Shown: positions 44,256-56,006 of the stretch, in pieces
Position numbering within the stretch: position 1 is the stretch's first letter
Layout: every line of letters starts with the position of its first letter
NCBI GenBank assembly: GCA_026225945.1
Contig: JAMJFZ010002307.1
Coordinates: 1,894,001-1,958,000 of the forward strand
Direction: 5' to 3'
Source of the DNA: Cricetomys ansorgei
Lineage: Eukaryota > Chordata > Mammalia > Rodentia > Nesomyidae
DNA length: 64,000 nucleotides
Notes under the pieces: generated by a model
The model's database searches: none
What the model was told of the DNA's origin: nothing
What the model saw: only the letters and a program-made list of their open reading frames with translations
Translations under genes and position numbers: made by a program

Positions 44256-44265
44256 GCGCATGCGC
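44256..44265. promoter_or_regulatory. NRF1 palindrome
   Basis: gcgcatgcgc, a perfect NRF1-type palindrome inside an alternating purine-pyrimidine stretch just after the likely INTS13 exon 1. Confidence 0.6.
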
Positions 44266-45201
44266 GCGCTCCTGCGTTTAGGAAGCCTGTGTGTTGGGAG
44301 ATGAGCGGGGCAGGCACAGCGCTCTCTGGTACCAGACTCCGACTGTGCGCCGACTCCCAGCCCGCCCTCCTCAGCCTCTATCCGTTCACTGCAGGACCAG
44401 GCACGAAAGTAAGCGACCCTCGATGCCGAGGGCTTCCCTGTGCACCCACCTTGTCCGCCGCCCCCCACCTCGCAGCCAGGTGTGTGCAGAAGGTTGCTGA
44501 GGGGGGCACTGTTGCCTGGAGGGGCGGTGCGGTCCAGAGCCTCGGAAGGTAACAGCGGGACCGTAAGATGGTTCGTCCCGGTGAACACTCCTGCTCTGCC
44601 TCCCGTGGGGATGTTTTTTTTTTTTTTTTTTCTTTTTTGGTCTCTGAGATTTGAGCGAAGCAGGGAAGTGCACTACATGATTGTGTTTCTAAGAAAAAGT
44701 TTTACAAGTGTTTTCTCCTCTGCGGCATCCATTTGTTCTGGTCTACATGGCGAATTACTGTGGTGTATTGCAAGTTGTGCGGGGAGGATGGGAGTTTGGG
44801 CTTCGCGGGACGTTCCAGTATACAGTTACCTTAGGAAATGTGTATATATTTTGGGTTGTACTTGTGCTGTCAGTGTTTACCTGAGGATTTTCCCTCGGCC
44901 CCTGGCAAGGATCAGCGTAAAGCATTCGAAGAATTGGTCTGTCATATATAGGTATAGAAATCAAATACAGATGATGTGTACAGATGTTTTCTACTTTAAG
45001 TGCTTTGTAAGAGAAAAAAGTATGGACTAATTTCGTCAGGCAAACTGACCGCACATCCCTTGAACTTGCACCGTTACCTTGTCCTTTGTTGCACAAAATT
45101 TTTGGAGCTTGGGCTTCCTACCAAATCTCGAGGAAAACGCACATACTGAGAAATCACTAAATGTGTATCAACACTTGACTAGTATGTTTATCCCTTTATA
45201 G

Positions 45202-45437
45202 GTTAAAACAAAATGAAGATTTTTTCTGAATCTCATAAAACAGTGTTTGTTGTGGATCACTGCCCATACATGGCAGAATCATGCAGACAGCATGTGGAGT
45301 TTGATATGCTGGTGAAGAATAGGACCCAAGGAATCATCCCCTTGGCTCCCATCTCTAAATCTTTGTGGACTTGCTCAGTAGAGTCTTCTATGGAATATTG
45401 TAGAATAATGTATGACATATTTCCTTTCAAAAAGCTG
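45202..45437 (+). CDS. INTS13: INTS13 exon 2, start codon
   Basis: Acceptor tttatag, 11 untranslated bases, ATG at 45213-45215, donor gtgagt. It encodes 75 residues from MKIFSESHKTVFVVDHCPYM to FPFKKL. The HKTVFVVDHC strand is the start of the VWA-like fold. The ATG is preceded by gttaaaacaaa, an A at -3. Confidence 0.95.
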
Positions 45438-45797
45438 GTGAGTGTTATGAACAAAATTACGACTTGAAATGTACTTAACTGTGTAAATAGTTATTGTATG
45501 AATTTGTTTTATATTTGTAACTATATAATTAGAAATGTACACAGAACTTCCCCTTATGATTAATATAGTGTGTGTGTTTAGGTATGGCCAGCAGTAATGA
45601 TGGTTAATGAGTACTGGGCACTAACAAGTTCTAGGTGTGCTTTTTTTGTACTTACTGGCCTCTCTAATTCTTACAGTCCAATGAGGTAAGTTCTATACAT
45701 GTTAGGCCACATGCAAAGTATGTAAGAAGTAGGGGACAGTCACTGAACTTTGAGAATAACTGGTATCTCAAGTGGAAGGAATGTTGAGAGGGTATTA

Positions 45798-45920
45798 TTT
45801 TGTAGCCCTGGCTGTCCTGGAACTCACTATGTAGACTAGGCTGGCTTTGAACTCACAGAGATCCACCTGCATCTGCCTCCCTAGTGCTGGAATTAAAGAC
45901 ATGCACCACCTTTCCAGCTC
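45798..45920 (-). repeat. B1 SINE
   Basis: gtagccctggctgtcctgga, tatgtagactaggctggctt and gctggaattaaagacatgca. Confidence 0.9.
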
Positions 45921-46847
45921 CAAAAACTAAGTTTTTGTTGTTTTGTTTTTTAATCAGTAAGAAGAGACATTGACATTTGATAGAAATTCCAAATACTGAA
46001 GTTACCTTTAGGTTTCAGTATCTTAGGTGTTTCAGGATTAGCTGCAAGCAGATGGTGTTCCATCTTACTTTCAGCAGCCTAACCTGGGACCTAGCAGATT
46101 AGATCCTTCAACTGGCAAAGTCCTTATCATATTACTGATAGGGCTTTGTCTTGTGGTGTTAGGATCGAACCAACACTGCATGCTGGACAACACCACTATG
46201 TTGTACTTTCATCCCTTGTAATATTTTTTAAATTTGTATTTTACTAAGGGGGAAGAAAAGAATGTGTTCATGTCCATTATTTGGCTGTCAGTGTCATGTA
46301 TGGCTTTCAGTGCTCTGCCTGTTTCTTCAGGGTTATCTCCATACTTTCTGCTTGTTCTAAATTTTACCTTTTTGGGAGTGCATTTAAATTTAAAGGCCTT
46401 TGCATTTGCTGTTTGCTGTACTTGGAATTAACTATCCCTGGCTTGTTCTGTGGCTGGTTCAACAGTCAGTTTGGAGTCCCCTCCATTGCTGCTTCTATAG
46501 AGCCTGTCTTTCACCACCTGATCTTGAGGAGATAACTAAGTTGTTTCTTATGGAATTTATCATTCTCTGAAATTGTCTTGTTCATTTATTTGCTTGTGTT
46601 CTTTTTATACTGCTTTATCACATTTTCTACTCCAGACATTCTCCATGTTGTGACAGAATGTTTTTTATCTATTACTGTATTCCTGTATCCTCAGTGCCAG
46701 AATAGCCCCTGTTTACACTAGGTTTTATATGTACAGAATGAGTGAATCAGATGGTTGCCAGTGTTAGGAACTGTGTGTTATTTTACAATGTATTGGTATT
46801 GAGTGAAATTAGAGTTGAATACTAATTGTTTCTTTGACATCTATTAG

Positions 46848-46922
46848 GTGAATTTCATTGTGAGTGACTCGGGAGCACATGTTTTAAATTCTTGGACTCA
46901 AGAAGATCAAAATTTACAGGAG
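46848..46922 (+). CDS. INTS13: INTS13 exon 3
   Basis: Acceptor tattag, donor gtatgc. 25 codons, phase 0-0: VNFIVSDSGAHVLNSWTQED QNLQE in order. A small in-frame exon of the VWA-like domain. Confidence 0.95.
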
Positions 46923-47277
46923 GTATGCTTAGGTTTTGAAATTATCTAAATGTGGTAACACTTTCTAAGAATGATTAATTAGAAGAAAAAAAAAATTCCT
47001 GTATCTCTACAGAGTTTTAAAACCCCAAGTTATATGAAAAGAAAAACAGCTCTTTCTATTCCAGTCTCCTCCATGCCCAAGCAAATCTCAGCTCCAGTTT
47101 TTGGTTTTTACATATAATTTTTTATACAATATAATTTTTACATGGCACGTTTTATTTTTTGAGTTCATAGTTTAAATTTTATCATGATGTTAATGATGAT
47201 TACCACTCATGCCTTTCTCTAGTTTTATTTCCTAATTGTTTTTTCAGAATTTTTGTTTAGAATTCCTTATTTGCATT

Positions 47278-47411
47278 TTTTGTTTGTTTTTTGAGACAGG
47301 GTTTCTCTGTAGTAACTTTGCCTACACCAAGCTGGCCTCGAACTCACAGAGATTCTCCTGCCTCTGACTCTCAAGTGCTGGGATTAAAGGCGTGTGCCAC
47401 CACTGCCCAGC
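47278..47411 (-). repeat. B1 SINE
   Basis: tttgagacagggtttctctg, caagctggcctcgaactcac and gggattaaaggcgtgtgcca. Confidence 0.94.
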
Positions 47412-50400
47412 TTCCTTGTTTGCATTATAATATCCATAAAAATGTTGTTCACTGTTACACCAAATATTATTTATGATTATTTATTTGTAGAATTTATCAT
47501 TTCCTTTTCCTCCCTATATATACTTGTTGTTGCTCATGACTCTCAAAGCTTCCCAGTATTTCTTTTTCCACAAATATATTCTATAATTCAGTAGTTTCCT
47601 CAAGCACAGTCGGTACTGACTATACAGAAAGACAGAATGACACCAGCTCTCTTCTGCTTTTCATACTACATTGTTTCCTCCGTGTGATCATTTGTTTTGG
47701 CAGAGTATGTCCACAGTTCATGTAACATGCATTTTATAACTAATACTTTGAATATAGAAGTAATACTTTCTCAAATTGTGAGGGTCTCACTCCACTGTGT
47801 TCAGGCTTTCATTGATGATGTTGAAGATGTCCAGTGTCAGTTTATTTACATTCTGAAAGTTTTCAATGATATACCTTAGTGGACCTTTTTTCATTTGTTA
47901 GGCTGGGCCTTACAGTCTTTAGTTCAGGAAATATTCTGAGTTGTATCTTTGATACTGTTCTTGTGTCTGTGCTCTGTGTCTTTCTAGAATGTCTATTAGT
48001 GAGATATTTGACTTCCTGGGTTAAAGTCATTTTTCTCATTGAGCATCTCTCTTTTGTTTGACTATTTTAAACCTTTTAACTTTTACTTGGAAATTTTATT
48101 TGACTGTTTTCAAGAGCATATCCTTATACTCTATGACTTTTTCGTCAGATTTTTCTCTTGTTTTATGGTTGTATGTATATTCTAGAACTAGAGGGTATTG
48201 ATTAGGGTTTATTTGGAGTTCAGTTTTGATTTCTCTGTTCTCAGTGTTCTTGAGACTATCCTTCAATGTCTGTTGACATTTGGCTATACAGCCTTGTTTA
48301 TCAGCAAGACACTGAACAACAGGTTAGAATACCATCAGTTGCGGGTGGGTGTTCCTGGCTAGGCTTCACTGTGGTATAAGCCAGTCATTCTTATTAAGGA
48401 ACCTCAAAATGTCGTAGTCAACAGATCGTCTCTTTGGACCCTGCAGGGTCTCCAGAGACCGTCTTCCCCTCTTTACCTGTGTGCTGTGAACGTCATCATT
48501 AGCTTTCTGGAGGAAAGAGAAAGGCAGGTTCTGCCATTCATAGGTGGACTTTGAGAGTGTATTTAATTTATCTTGCTACTTTTGATCTAGTACTTTGTTA
48601 TCTAAGAGTAGTTCTAACTTCATGTGGATATTTGAAATTTAAATTTTAGTTCCTTTGTAGTTTTTGCCATGTTTAGGTGCTTAGTAAGCTACAGGTAGAT
48701 AGTGGTTCTTGTATGGCACAGGACAGACAGGGAACATATGCAGCATTTCATAAAGTTCTGTTGGGCAGTGCTAGTCCAAGATTTCGCCCTTATACTCTGC
48801 TGTGCTCATGGTATATGTGCATGTTACTTTGCTACTGTGATTCTGTGCCTGTGGTGGTCTGGGAAAGGAATTGGTTATTAGGTTAGGGTCTGAGTCAGAG
48901 TCTGCTGTACACTGACTTCAAGCTATTTGTAGGCTTTTCAGCACCTTCCTCACCTTGCTCTGTGTGATGTGTGGTGCCTCCAAATCTAAAATGTCTCTGA
49001 GGTTCTGCGGAGTGTGCTATCATCTTGGTTCCCAATCCCCATAGGTTCCTGGACTTAAGCTTGTTCAGTCTTGCTATTCTCATTGCCATTTTTTCATTTT
49101 TATAATTCTTGTTGACATTTCTCATATTGCTCTTACCTGTTTAATATCTTTATTATCTTTGTATCTGTGGATTTTGTGCTTTTTAAAAATTTTTTGGGCG
49201 GTGGTGGTGGGAGTGTTCTTGGGGAGTAAACCTATAGTCTTGTGCATACTAGACAAGCACTCTACCATGAGCTGTATCCTCTTTGTAGACTTTTCAGATC
49301 TTGAATTTATGATTCTTCTCCCTTGACTTCCATGTAGCTAGTATTAGATGCCTGCCCCCATCAGGACTGGTAGTTTTATACTTTTTAGAAGTTATTTTAT
49401 GTAGTCTTAGTGCAGAGAGCACATATAAACATAAGCTAAATTCATTAAGTTTATTATTTGTTATTTAAGAACATTGAGTTTCTGGTAGCTTTTGTTTTTT
49501 TGCTATTGTTTAGTTTGGATAGAAGACATCACTATTAAATTCTTCACTGGTGCATATGAGCAACATGAGAGGGATTAGTGAAATATTTGAATACACTAAT
49601 TTATTAAAAAAATTTTGTTAATGGATGTTCTTCAATAGAAATAATCCCTTCCAAGATGAGTTTTAACAGAACACTTTTTTTTAAAAAAGAACTTATCACA
49701 GTGTCTGGTCTTAAAATATTTGTGATTAGTCTTTTAAACTGTAAACATATCTAACTTTTCATTGTTTTGTGGTTATTGACTTGGGCATGGGCCACCACAG
49801 CTGGATTATTAAGATTTGTTTTTTCTTGAAAATCATTTAATATAAAATAAGATTATTGGTATGGTAGAATATATTGCTTATTATATCTTACATTAATGTT
49901 TTATAAATCCTTAGAATATTTTATTTTGAAATATTCTGCTATGATATTAGATCTCATGGGTATTCAGAATGCCAGATAAATTTATGAACTTTATTATAAA
50001 ATCTTACATGAAAACTTTGAATGTCCTTATTTGTTCTTTCCTTAGACGATGTAGTCAGGAAGTAGGTAGCCAAAATAATGAGATTATAGCCTTTTATAGT
50101 CCCTATGATACTTGAATTCTCACTCAGGCATTCACCTGAGCTAGGTGAATCAGTAGCTAGGACCACAGGCATATGACACATAGACTCCTTTTTAGAAAGC
50201 TATACTGAGAATAATTCATATACCATGAAATTTGCCTATGTAAAATATAGGATTATTAAATTACTAAAAGTTTAATATACCTATATATGTGTGTAGTGTT
50301 TACCACAGTCAATTTTAGCGCATTCTGCCACCTCAAAAATATCTACACACGCATAGGTTGTTAATACTTATTTCCCTAGTTCTAGACAAATATTCCCTAT

Positions 50401-50559
50401 AATCTTTCTGTATAGATTTCTCTGTTCTTGTTTTTTCATGTGTATGGAATCCTGTAATATGTAATTTTGTGACTTAGCATCTTTGACTTAGCATTTACAT
50501 CATTTTCAAGGTTCAACCATGGTGTTATTTATACTTCTTAAAAAATGGTGTGTGTTCAT

Positions 50560-50700
50560 TATGTGTGTATGTGTAATCATGAGGAAGACAGAGGACAGCT
50601 TTGTGGAGTCATTTTTCCATCTTAGGTGATACTGCACTGAACTCAGGTTGTCAGATTTGCACCATTAGGTAGCTACTCAATCCTGGTACTGGAAGCCTCA
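50560..50700 (-). repeat. B3-type SINE, old
   Basis: gaagacagaggacagctttg, actgaactcaggttgtcaga and a degraded reversed head. Confidence 0.55.
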
Positions 50701-51022
50701 TTCGGTGACAAGAGATGGCCATTTGGGATTCTTGTTTCCCCATTATTTGGTGATTTCACATAGATCACCATCATATATGTATATATTTTAGAACATTTCT
50801 TCCGTATTAGGTTTCCATATTACCCCTCAAATATGCCTTAATTTTAGCTATCTCTTCCTGTATTCCCTCCCTCCCACAACCCCTACTCCCGTCTCTCTCT
50901 CCGCACTTGATACTATGTTAACTTTCATTCTTGACAGAAATTCTCAATGGTCATGGTGTATAATTTTGTGTGTGTGTTGCTAGATTTGGCTTGCTAGCAT
51001 TTTGCTAAGGGAGTTTGTATGT

Positions 51023-51023
51023 G

Positions 51024-51057
<34 letters not shown>
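51023..51057. repeat. (TA)n-(CA)n microsatellite
   Basis: About 11 TA units followed by about 6 CA units. Confidence 0.95.
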
Positions 51058-51094
51058 ATTGTAATATATTGATATATGAATATATATTAATTAT

Positions 51095-51280
51095 ATTAAT
51101 AATTTATTTATTTTTATGTGTATTGGTGTGTTTTGCTTGCATGTCTGTGTGAGAGTGTCAGATCCCCTGGAACTGGAGTTATAAATAATTGTGAGCTGCT
51201 ATGTGGGTGCTAGGAATTGAATTCAGGTCCTTTGGGAGAGCAGCCAGTGCTCTTAATTGCTGAGCCATCTCTCCAGCCCC
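51095..51280 (-). repeat. B2 SINE
   Basis: tttatgtgtattggtgtgtt, agatcccctggaactggagt and gctgagccatctctccagcc. Confidence 0.94.
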
Positions 51281-51381
51281 TTGTCCATATTTGTAAGAAG
51301 CATTAGTTTGTGGTTTTCTCAGGATATTTTTGTCTAACTTGTCATACTTTTGTCAACATAGCTGTTTCTCCTTTTTCTTAG

Positions 51382-51584
51382 CTCATGGCGGCACTAGCCA
51401 CTGTGGGGCCTCCTAACCCTCGGGCAGATCCAGAGTGCTGTAGCATTCTGCATGGTCTTGTTGCAGCAGTGGAAACCCTTTGCAAAATTACGGAATACCA
51501 GCATGAGGCTCGCACTTTACTCATGGAGAATGCAGAACGAGTTGGTAATAGAGGACGGATAATCTGCATTACAAATGCAAAAAG
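51382..51584 (+). CDS. INTS13: INTS13 exon 4
   Basis: Acceptor ttcttag, donor gtaggc. It reads LMAALATVGPPNPRADPECC, SILHGLVAAVETLCKITEYQ, HEARTLLMENAERVGNRGRI, ICITNAK and two bases of the next codon. It follows a 4.5-kb intron; a B2 ends about 100 bases before it. Confidence 0.95.
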
Positions 51585-51794
51585 GTAGGCTATTAATCAC
51601 AGTGATCCTTTCCCTGAGAGAATTTTAATTACTATTTTGTTTTATTTTACAAAGTGTGGATAGCCTATAAATGTGTAGGATATGCAAGTGGCTTCTCTGA
51701 TTTATTACTATTATTTGCCGTTAATATTGAGGCTGGGCTTATTCGGTTCTAAATAAAAATTCATCTTGATAAGCTGTATATACTCATGCACCTG

Positions 51795-51860
51795 AAGTCC
51801 TGAGTTTGAGGCCAGCCTAGCCTATAGTGAGTTCCAGATCAGCCAGAACTTTGGAGCAAA
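51795..51860 (+). repeat. B1 fragment
   Basis: gagtttgaggccagcctagc, tagtgagttccagatcagcc; only the middle of the element remains. Confidence 0.7.
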
Positions 51861-52033
51861 ACATTCTAAACAAAATCATCTTGGTGACACTGTTGATAAT
51901 CATGTAAAATGATAGTACATTTTTTCTTCACTGATTTTCAGCTAATAGTTTGATATTGTGAATGAATATGCTTGAGATAGTCTTTGCTGAAGTAATTTTT
52001 TAAAAAAAAGTTTTATTTTTTAAATTATATGTA

Positions 52034-52180
52034 CAGCTAGGCAGTAGTGGCACATGCCTTTAATCCCAGCACTCAGGAGGCAGAGGCAGGCGGATCTCTG
52101 TGAGTTTGAAGCCAGCCTGCTCTATAGAGTGAATTCCAGGACAGCCAGAGTTACAACAGAGAAACCCTGACTTGACAGAC
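52034..52180 (+). repeat. B1 SINE
   Basis: agctaggcagtagtggcaca, ctttaatcccagcactcagg and ccagagttacaacagagaaa (the same ttgtaactctgg variant, reversed). Confidence 0.95.
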
Positions 52181-52181
52181 A

Positions 52182-52384
52182 AAATGTGTGTGTCTGTGTG
52201 TCTGTGTGTGGGTATGTGGGTATGTGCATAGGAGTACAGGTGCTACAGAGGCCAGAAGGTGGCTTCAGATCTCCTGCAGGTGGAGTTACAAGCATTTGTG
52301 AGCTGCTAGCCTTGGGAGAACCAAACTGAGGATCTCTGCAAGAGCAGCCCATGCTCTTAACCTCTGAGCACTCCCTCCAGCCCC
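52182..52384 (-). repeat. B2/B3-type SINE
   Basis: TGTGTCTG-rich tail, cagaggccagaaggtggctt and cctctgagcactccctccag. It ends about 100 bases before INTS13 exon 5. Confidence 0.88.
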
Positions 52385-52486
52385 TGCTGTAATAATTTTA
52401 AATGCTAATATTAGCATACCAGAGCTGAATAGTAGCTTTGACTATTTTCTTACTGTTATTTAAATTTTCTTTTTTTAATGCTGTAG

Positions 52487-52567
52487 TGATAGTCATGTAC
52501 GAATGCTTGAAGACTGTGTCCAAGAAACAATTCATGAACACAACAAGCTTGCTGCAAATTCAGATCA
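52487..52567 (+). CDS. INTS13: INTS13 exon 5
   Basis: Acceptor ctgtag, donor gtgagt. It completes Ser, then DSHVRMLEDCVQETIHEHNK, LAANSD and two bases of His. Phase 2-2. Confidence 0.95.
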
Positions 52568-53193
52568 GTGAGTATAATTCATGGATGAAGTAACTGTCTT
52601 TAATGTCACATGACATGTATTTCATATTCATATGTAATAATTCTTAGTATGTTTAGTAGCATATCCTTGATTTTTCTTAACAAATTAGCCTAAATTTATA
52701 AGTTTGATCAGAAAAAAATTTTTCATTTTCCTTACATTTTAGAATATTACTTTCCTCTCACAGGAGAGGTGCTCAGAATGATAAAATAATATGTAAATTT
52801 ATAATGCATATTTGTTTTGATAGCTTATTATCATACCCTGCTAGGAACATAAAATATGCAAGTTGTGGGTATCATTATTATTTATTATTTCAAAATGAAT
52901 AGTGTGAATTTGTTTTTAAGTAATAGCAGTTGAAAAAGAAAACATTTTTCTTGCTTTATACTTACAGCAGTATTTAGGGATGATCATAAGTGTTGTTGTT
53001 TTTTTCCCCATACCAAACAATTCTGCCACTGTGTAGACATCATCTGGATGTTCTGCATCTCAGTTATACCAGCTTTCTGGAGTTAGAGCAGCCCCTACAA
53101 ATTAAGAGCTCGGTTCCTTAGAATTGTATACCTTCCCTACCCTTTCAAATACCAGTGTCAGTCTGACTTGCTAACCATTAATTGTTCCCACAG

Positions 53194-53311
53194 CCCCATC
53201 ATGTTTGACAATGCTGTGAACACTATGTGTGCTAGTGTGTTACAGAGGACGCGGGTGAAGCAGCACAAAGCAGAAAAAGTTCCAAGTGCAGTTTTTACGC
53301 CTTGGAAATGA
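53194..53311 (+). CDS. Possible alternative in-frame terminal exon of INTS13 (intron 5)
   Basis: After gttcccacag an open frame starts c-ccc-atc-atg. Joined to exon 5 (ending ca) it would give His and then PIMFDNAVNTMCASVLQRTR, VKQHKAEKVPSAVFTPWK, TGA at 53309. The phase fits by chance one time in three. The acceptor pyrimidine tract is modest and I found no AATAAA close by. I do not recognise the peptide. It could be a retained-isoform end, a fossil exon or coincidence. Confidence 0.2.
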
Positions 53312-54059
53312 ATATGCTGTGTTCATGGTGTGTGGATATGTTCATGTTGCAGAAGATCCCTGTACCCTTTGTCTCTGGGACTTTTATGGAGATGTTACAC
53401 AGGCATGAGTGGATATTTACTCTCCAGTCCTTCCTTCCTTCCTAAAGGATGGAAGGGTAGGGTTCAAAGACCCCAAGCTTCTAATCGTAGCATGGTCTTT
53501 CTGGTAGTATCTTCTTCCTTCAGGAGCTGTGGAGAATCCCAAGAATCAGTTCATTTGCACAAAAGGACTACCACCCTGGAAATTTCCAAAGATTTAGGAT
53601 CCAACTGTCAAGAACCTAGATCCAAGATCAAATAATAGAGAGCAGAAGATACTGTTAACACCCACAGTACTTAGGACTTTGTGAGAGTTTTAAGAGCTAT
53701 GTCCCATTTGCCAGGTCCAGAGACCAAATGTATACCTGTTACATCATAGCCAATAAGGGTGTATTTATGTCAGTTGTACTGGATTGCAGTTTAGATTGAG
53801 CAGTTACTAATTTTCTTGCATGGAATAGGGACATTGCTGTTAGAAGTGCAGCTATCCTTAGTAGAAGTCCTCAGGTGTTTAGGAATGTCCTTTACAATTC
53901 AATTGAGAATGGCTCAGTAAGAAACAGTTGCACCTCTCTGCAGAGTCAGAAAGAACACAAAAGTTGTGAATGGTGAATATATGTAATGTACAATGTAGAA
54001 TATATGGATTTTCATTGACTATACTACTGTCAGCTTTTGTTCAGAATACAAGGTTAGGG

Positions 54060-54190
54060 AAGGGCTGTTGAAATGGCTCCAAGCCTGACCCCATGAATTC
54101 AGAACCTATATGGGGAAGGAGAGATTCCCACTAGTTATCCTCTGATCTCATCATGTACACTGTACACTTTCTCCCATAAAGAAGTAAAAA
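54060..54190 (+). repeat. B3-type SINE, diverged
   Basis: aagcctgaccccatgaattc, tgggaaggagagattccc-like body and atcctctgatctcatcatgt. Confidence 0.6.
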
Positions 54191-54790
54191 TGTAATTTTA
54201 AGAAATGGGGGTAAATTCTTAGTCTTGTATTCTTAGGAGTAATCGTTTATAGATAGCAGTTAGTATTACCTGATTTTTGTCCTTTAAAAAAGTAAAGAAA
54301 TTGAATATATAGGTACTCATTTTCTTTGTGATAATTATAGAAAATTATAAGACCATTCTCTTTATTATTTTTTTTTAACTTTAAACAGATTTTTGTTATA
54401 CAGGGTTGCCATATAATTGGAAACTTCTCTACTTTGTACAGTTTCTTCCTCTCCACAGAAAGGCTTCTTCTGAACATCTCATCTGGTAGTAGCAGCATTA
54501 GTAAAACTGTCTCAGTGACTTCATTTGAAGGGTACTGGTGTGTGGCTCTGCACCCACTATCAGTGGTTTTAGTTAAATATGGAGAAAGGTTTTGCATTTC
54601 ATGTAAGCTTACATAATTACTCATTAAGTATTTATACAAATATAGCACTTATGCACCATGTAACTTTAGTGTAGAGTGTTAACAGTAATATCTGATTGTA
54701 ATCATACACTATTTATTTTAAGGTTGAAGTAGTGTGTTTGCCTAAATTCTTTACACTATTACAACATTTTAAGTGAAAGATTTTTTTAAG

Positions 54791-54881
54791 TCTCATGCAG
54801 ATTCAAAAATGCGAGTTGGTCTTGATTCATACCTACCCAGTTGGTGAAGACAGCCTTGTGTCTGATCGTCCTAAAAAAGAA
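54791..54881 (+). CDS. INTS13: INTS13 exon 6
   Basis: Acceptor ttttaag, donor gtaagt. It completes His, then LMQIQKCELVLIHTYPVGED, SLVSDRPKKE, phase 0 at the end. The polypyrimidine tract is weak (tttttttaag) but phase and sequence are clear. Confidence 0.94.
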
Positions 54882-55461
54882 GTAAGTGTGGAAGTACTAT
54901 GAGGAGAGATTGTTGTGAGTTAGAATTAAGCACTGCTGAGAATGATAGCATTCTCTCATCACATTACTGTTTTTTTTTTTTTTCAAAGAAAGTTTTCGAA
55001 AGTCTGAAAACCTATATGTCAGACATGTAAGTGGGCAGAAAAGACTGTTGTTACTAAAGACTATTCAAGCTTCCTGTTTTGCTTCATTATTAGCATTTAT
55101 TTTTATAAAATGTGTTGCAAGTCCATATGATTTTTATTCTTACATTTGTGAATTTCAATTACTTCAGTAACTTTAATTTTTCCCCATTTTGTGAAAAGTA
55201 ATGCACTCTAATAAAATACCCTCTGATGACAAAGAAACTGACTTCTACATTCAAGAAAAACCTACTTCTCAACTTTAAAAAAAATAGAAAAGATTAAAAT
55301 GAAAAGATAATTTTCCAAAAAAAAAAAAAAGAAAGAAAAGATAATTTTGTTGGTTAGTAGGTATATTCACATCACATCTTTATTGGTAGTCTGTATTTAG
55401 AAGTGTAAATCTGTCCATTTATGTAGTTACAGTAAATATATAATGGTATGCTCTAATTTTT

Positions 55462-55620
55462 TAAATTTTTTTAATTTTATGTGCATTGGTGTGACAGTAT
55501 GGGATCCCTTAGAAATGAAGATACAGACAGTTGTGAGCTGCCATGTGGGTGCTGGAATTCAAACCTGGTCGTCTGGATGAGCAGTCAGTGCTCTTAAATG
55601 CTGAGCCATCTCTCCAGCCC
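55462..55620 (-). repeat. B2 SINE
   Basis: attttatgtgcattggtgtg, gttgtgagctgccatgtggg and gctgagccatctctccagcc. Confidence 0.92.
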
Positions 55621-56006
55621 TGAATTTTGTATTTTTAATTTAACCATGTTCAATATTATTTTAGTCTATGAATTTTATTTTAAGTGATACTTTCAAGTTG
55701 TTGTTTCTATCATACTTTTAGGTAGTTTCCTGATTATTTTATGCCTTTTTTAATGATACAATATGTTGGCTTTACTTTTTGGTAACTAAAAAAATTAATT
55801 ATGCTATTATTACCCTGGAATGAATAAAATACTATACTTTTTGCTACCTAATGAGTAATGAATTCATGTTTGTGGTGATTTCCATGTTGCTTCTTAATTT
55901 TTATTTGCAGATTTGTCCTCTACAAAGAGAATTATATTTTCTACAATATCTTATGTGACTTCAAGTCTGTTTTTGCATATCAATAAGCAAAAGTTAAAAA
56001 TATAAA

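Larger units (their letters stand above)
43330..44560. promoter_or_regulatory. CpG island, likely bidirectional FGFR1OP2/INTS13 promoter
   Basis: GC and CpG density rise sharply against the AT-rich flanks. It spans the interval between two divergent genes whose coding starts both lie in exon 2. It contains GC boxes, CCAAT, CTCGCGAGA, ETS, YY1 and NRF1-type sites. The long open frames here on both strands come from the lack of AT-rich stops. The FGFR1OP2 exon 1 donor is not fixed; minus-strand candidates are GTACGG at 43499 and GTGAGT at 43848. Confidence 0.88.
46923..51094. other. INTS13 intron 3, no gene seen
   Basis: 4.5-kb AT-rich intron with one B1, one B3-type copy and a TA/CA tract. 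The open frames of 60-85 codons show no family features. 48240-48560 may be an old repeat but was not recognised. Confidence 0.65.

Noticed and set aside
44440..45030. 196-codon open frame across INTS13 intron 1
   Set aside because: It crosses a poly-T run, has no family features and is interrupted by the intron logic of the gene.
54247..54648. 133-codon minus-strand open frame in INTS13 intron 5
   Set aside because: AT-rich, with Lys/Asn/Tyr composition expected of random AT-rich DNA; no motif or splice support.
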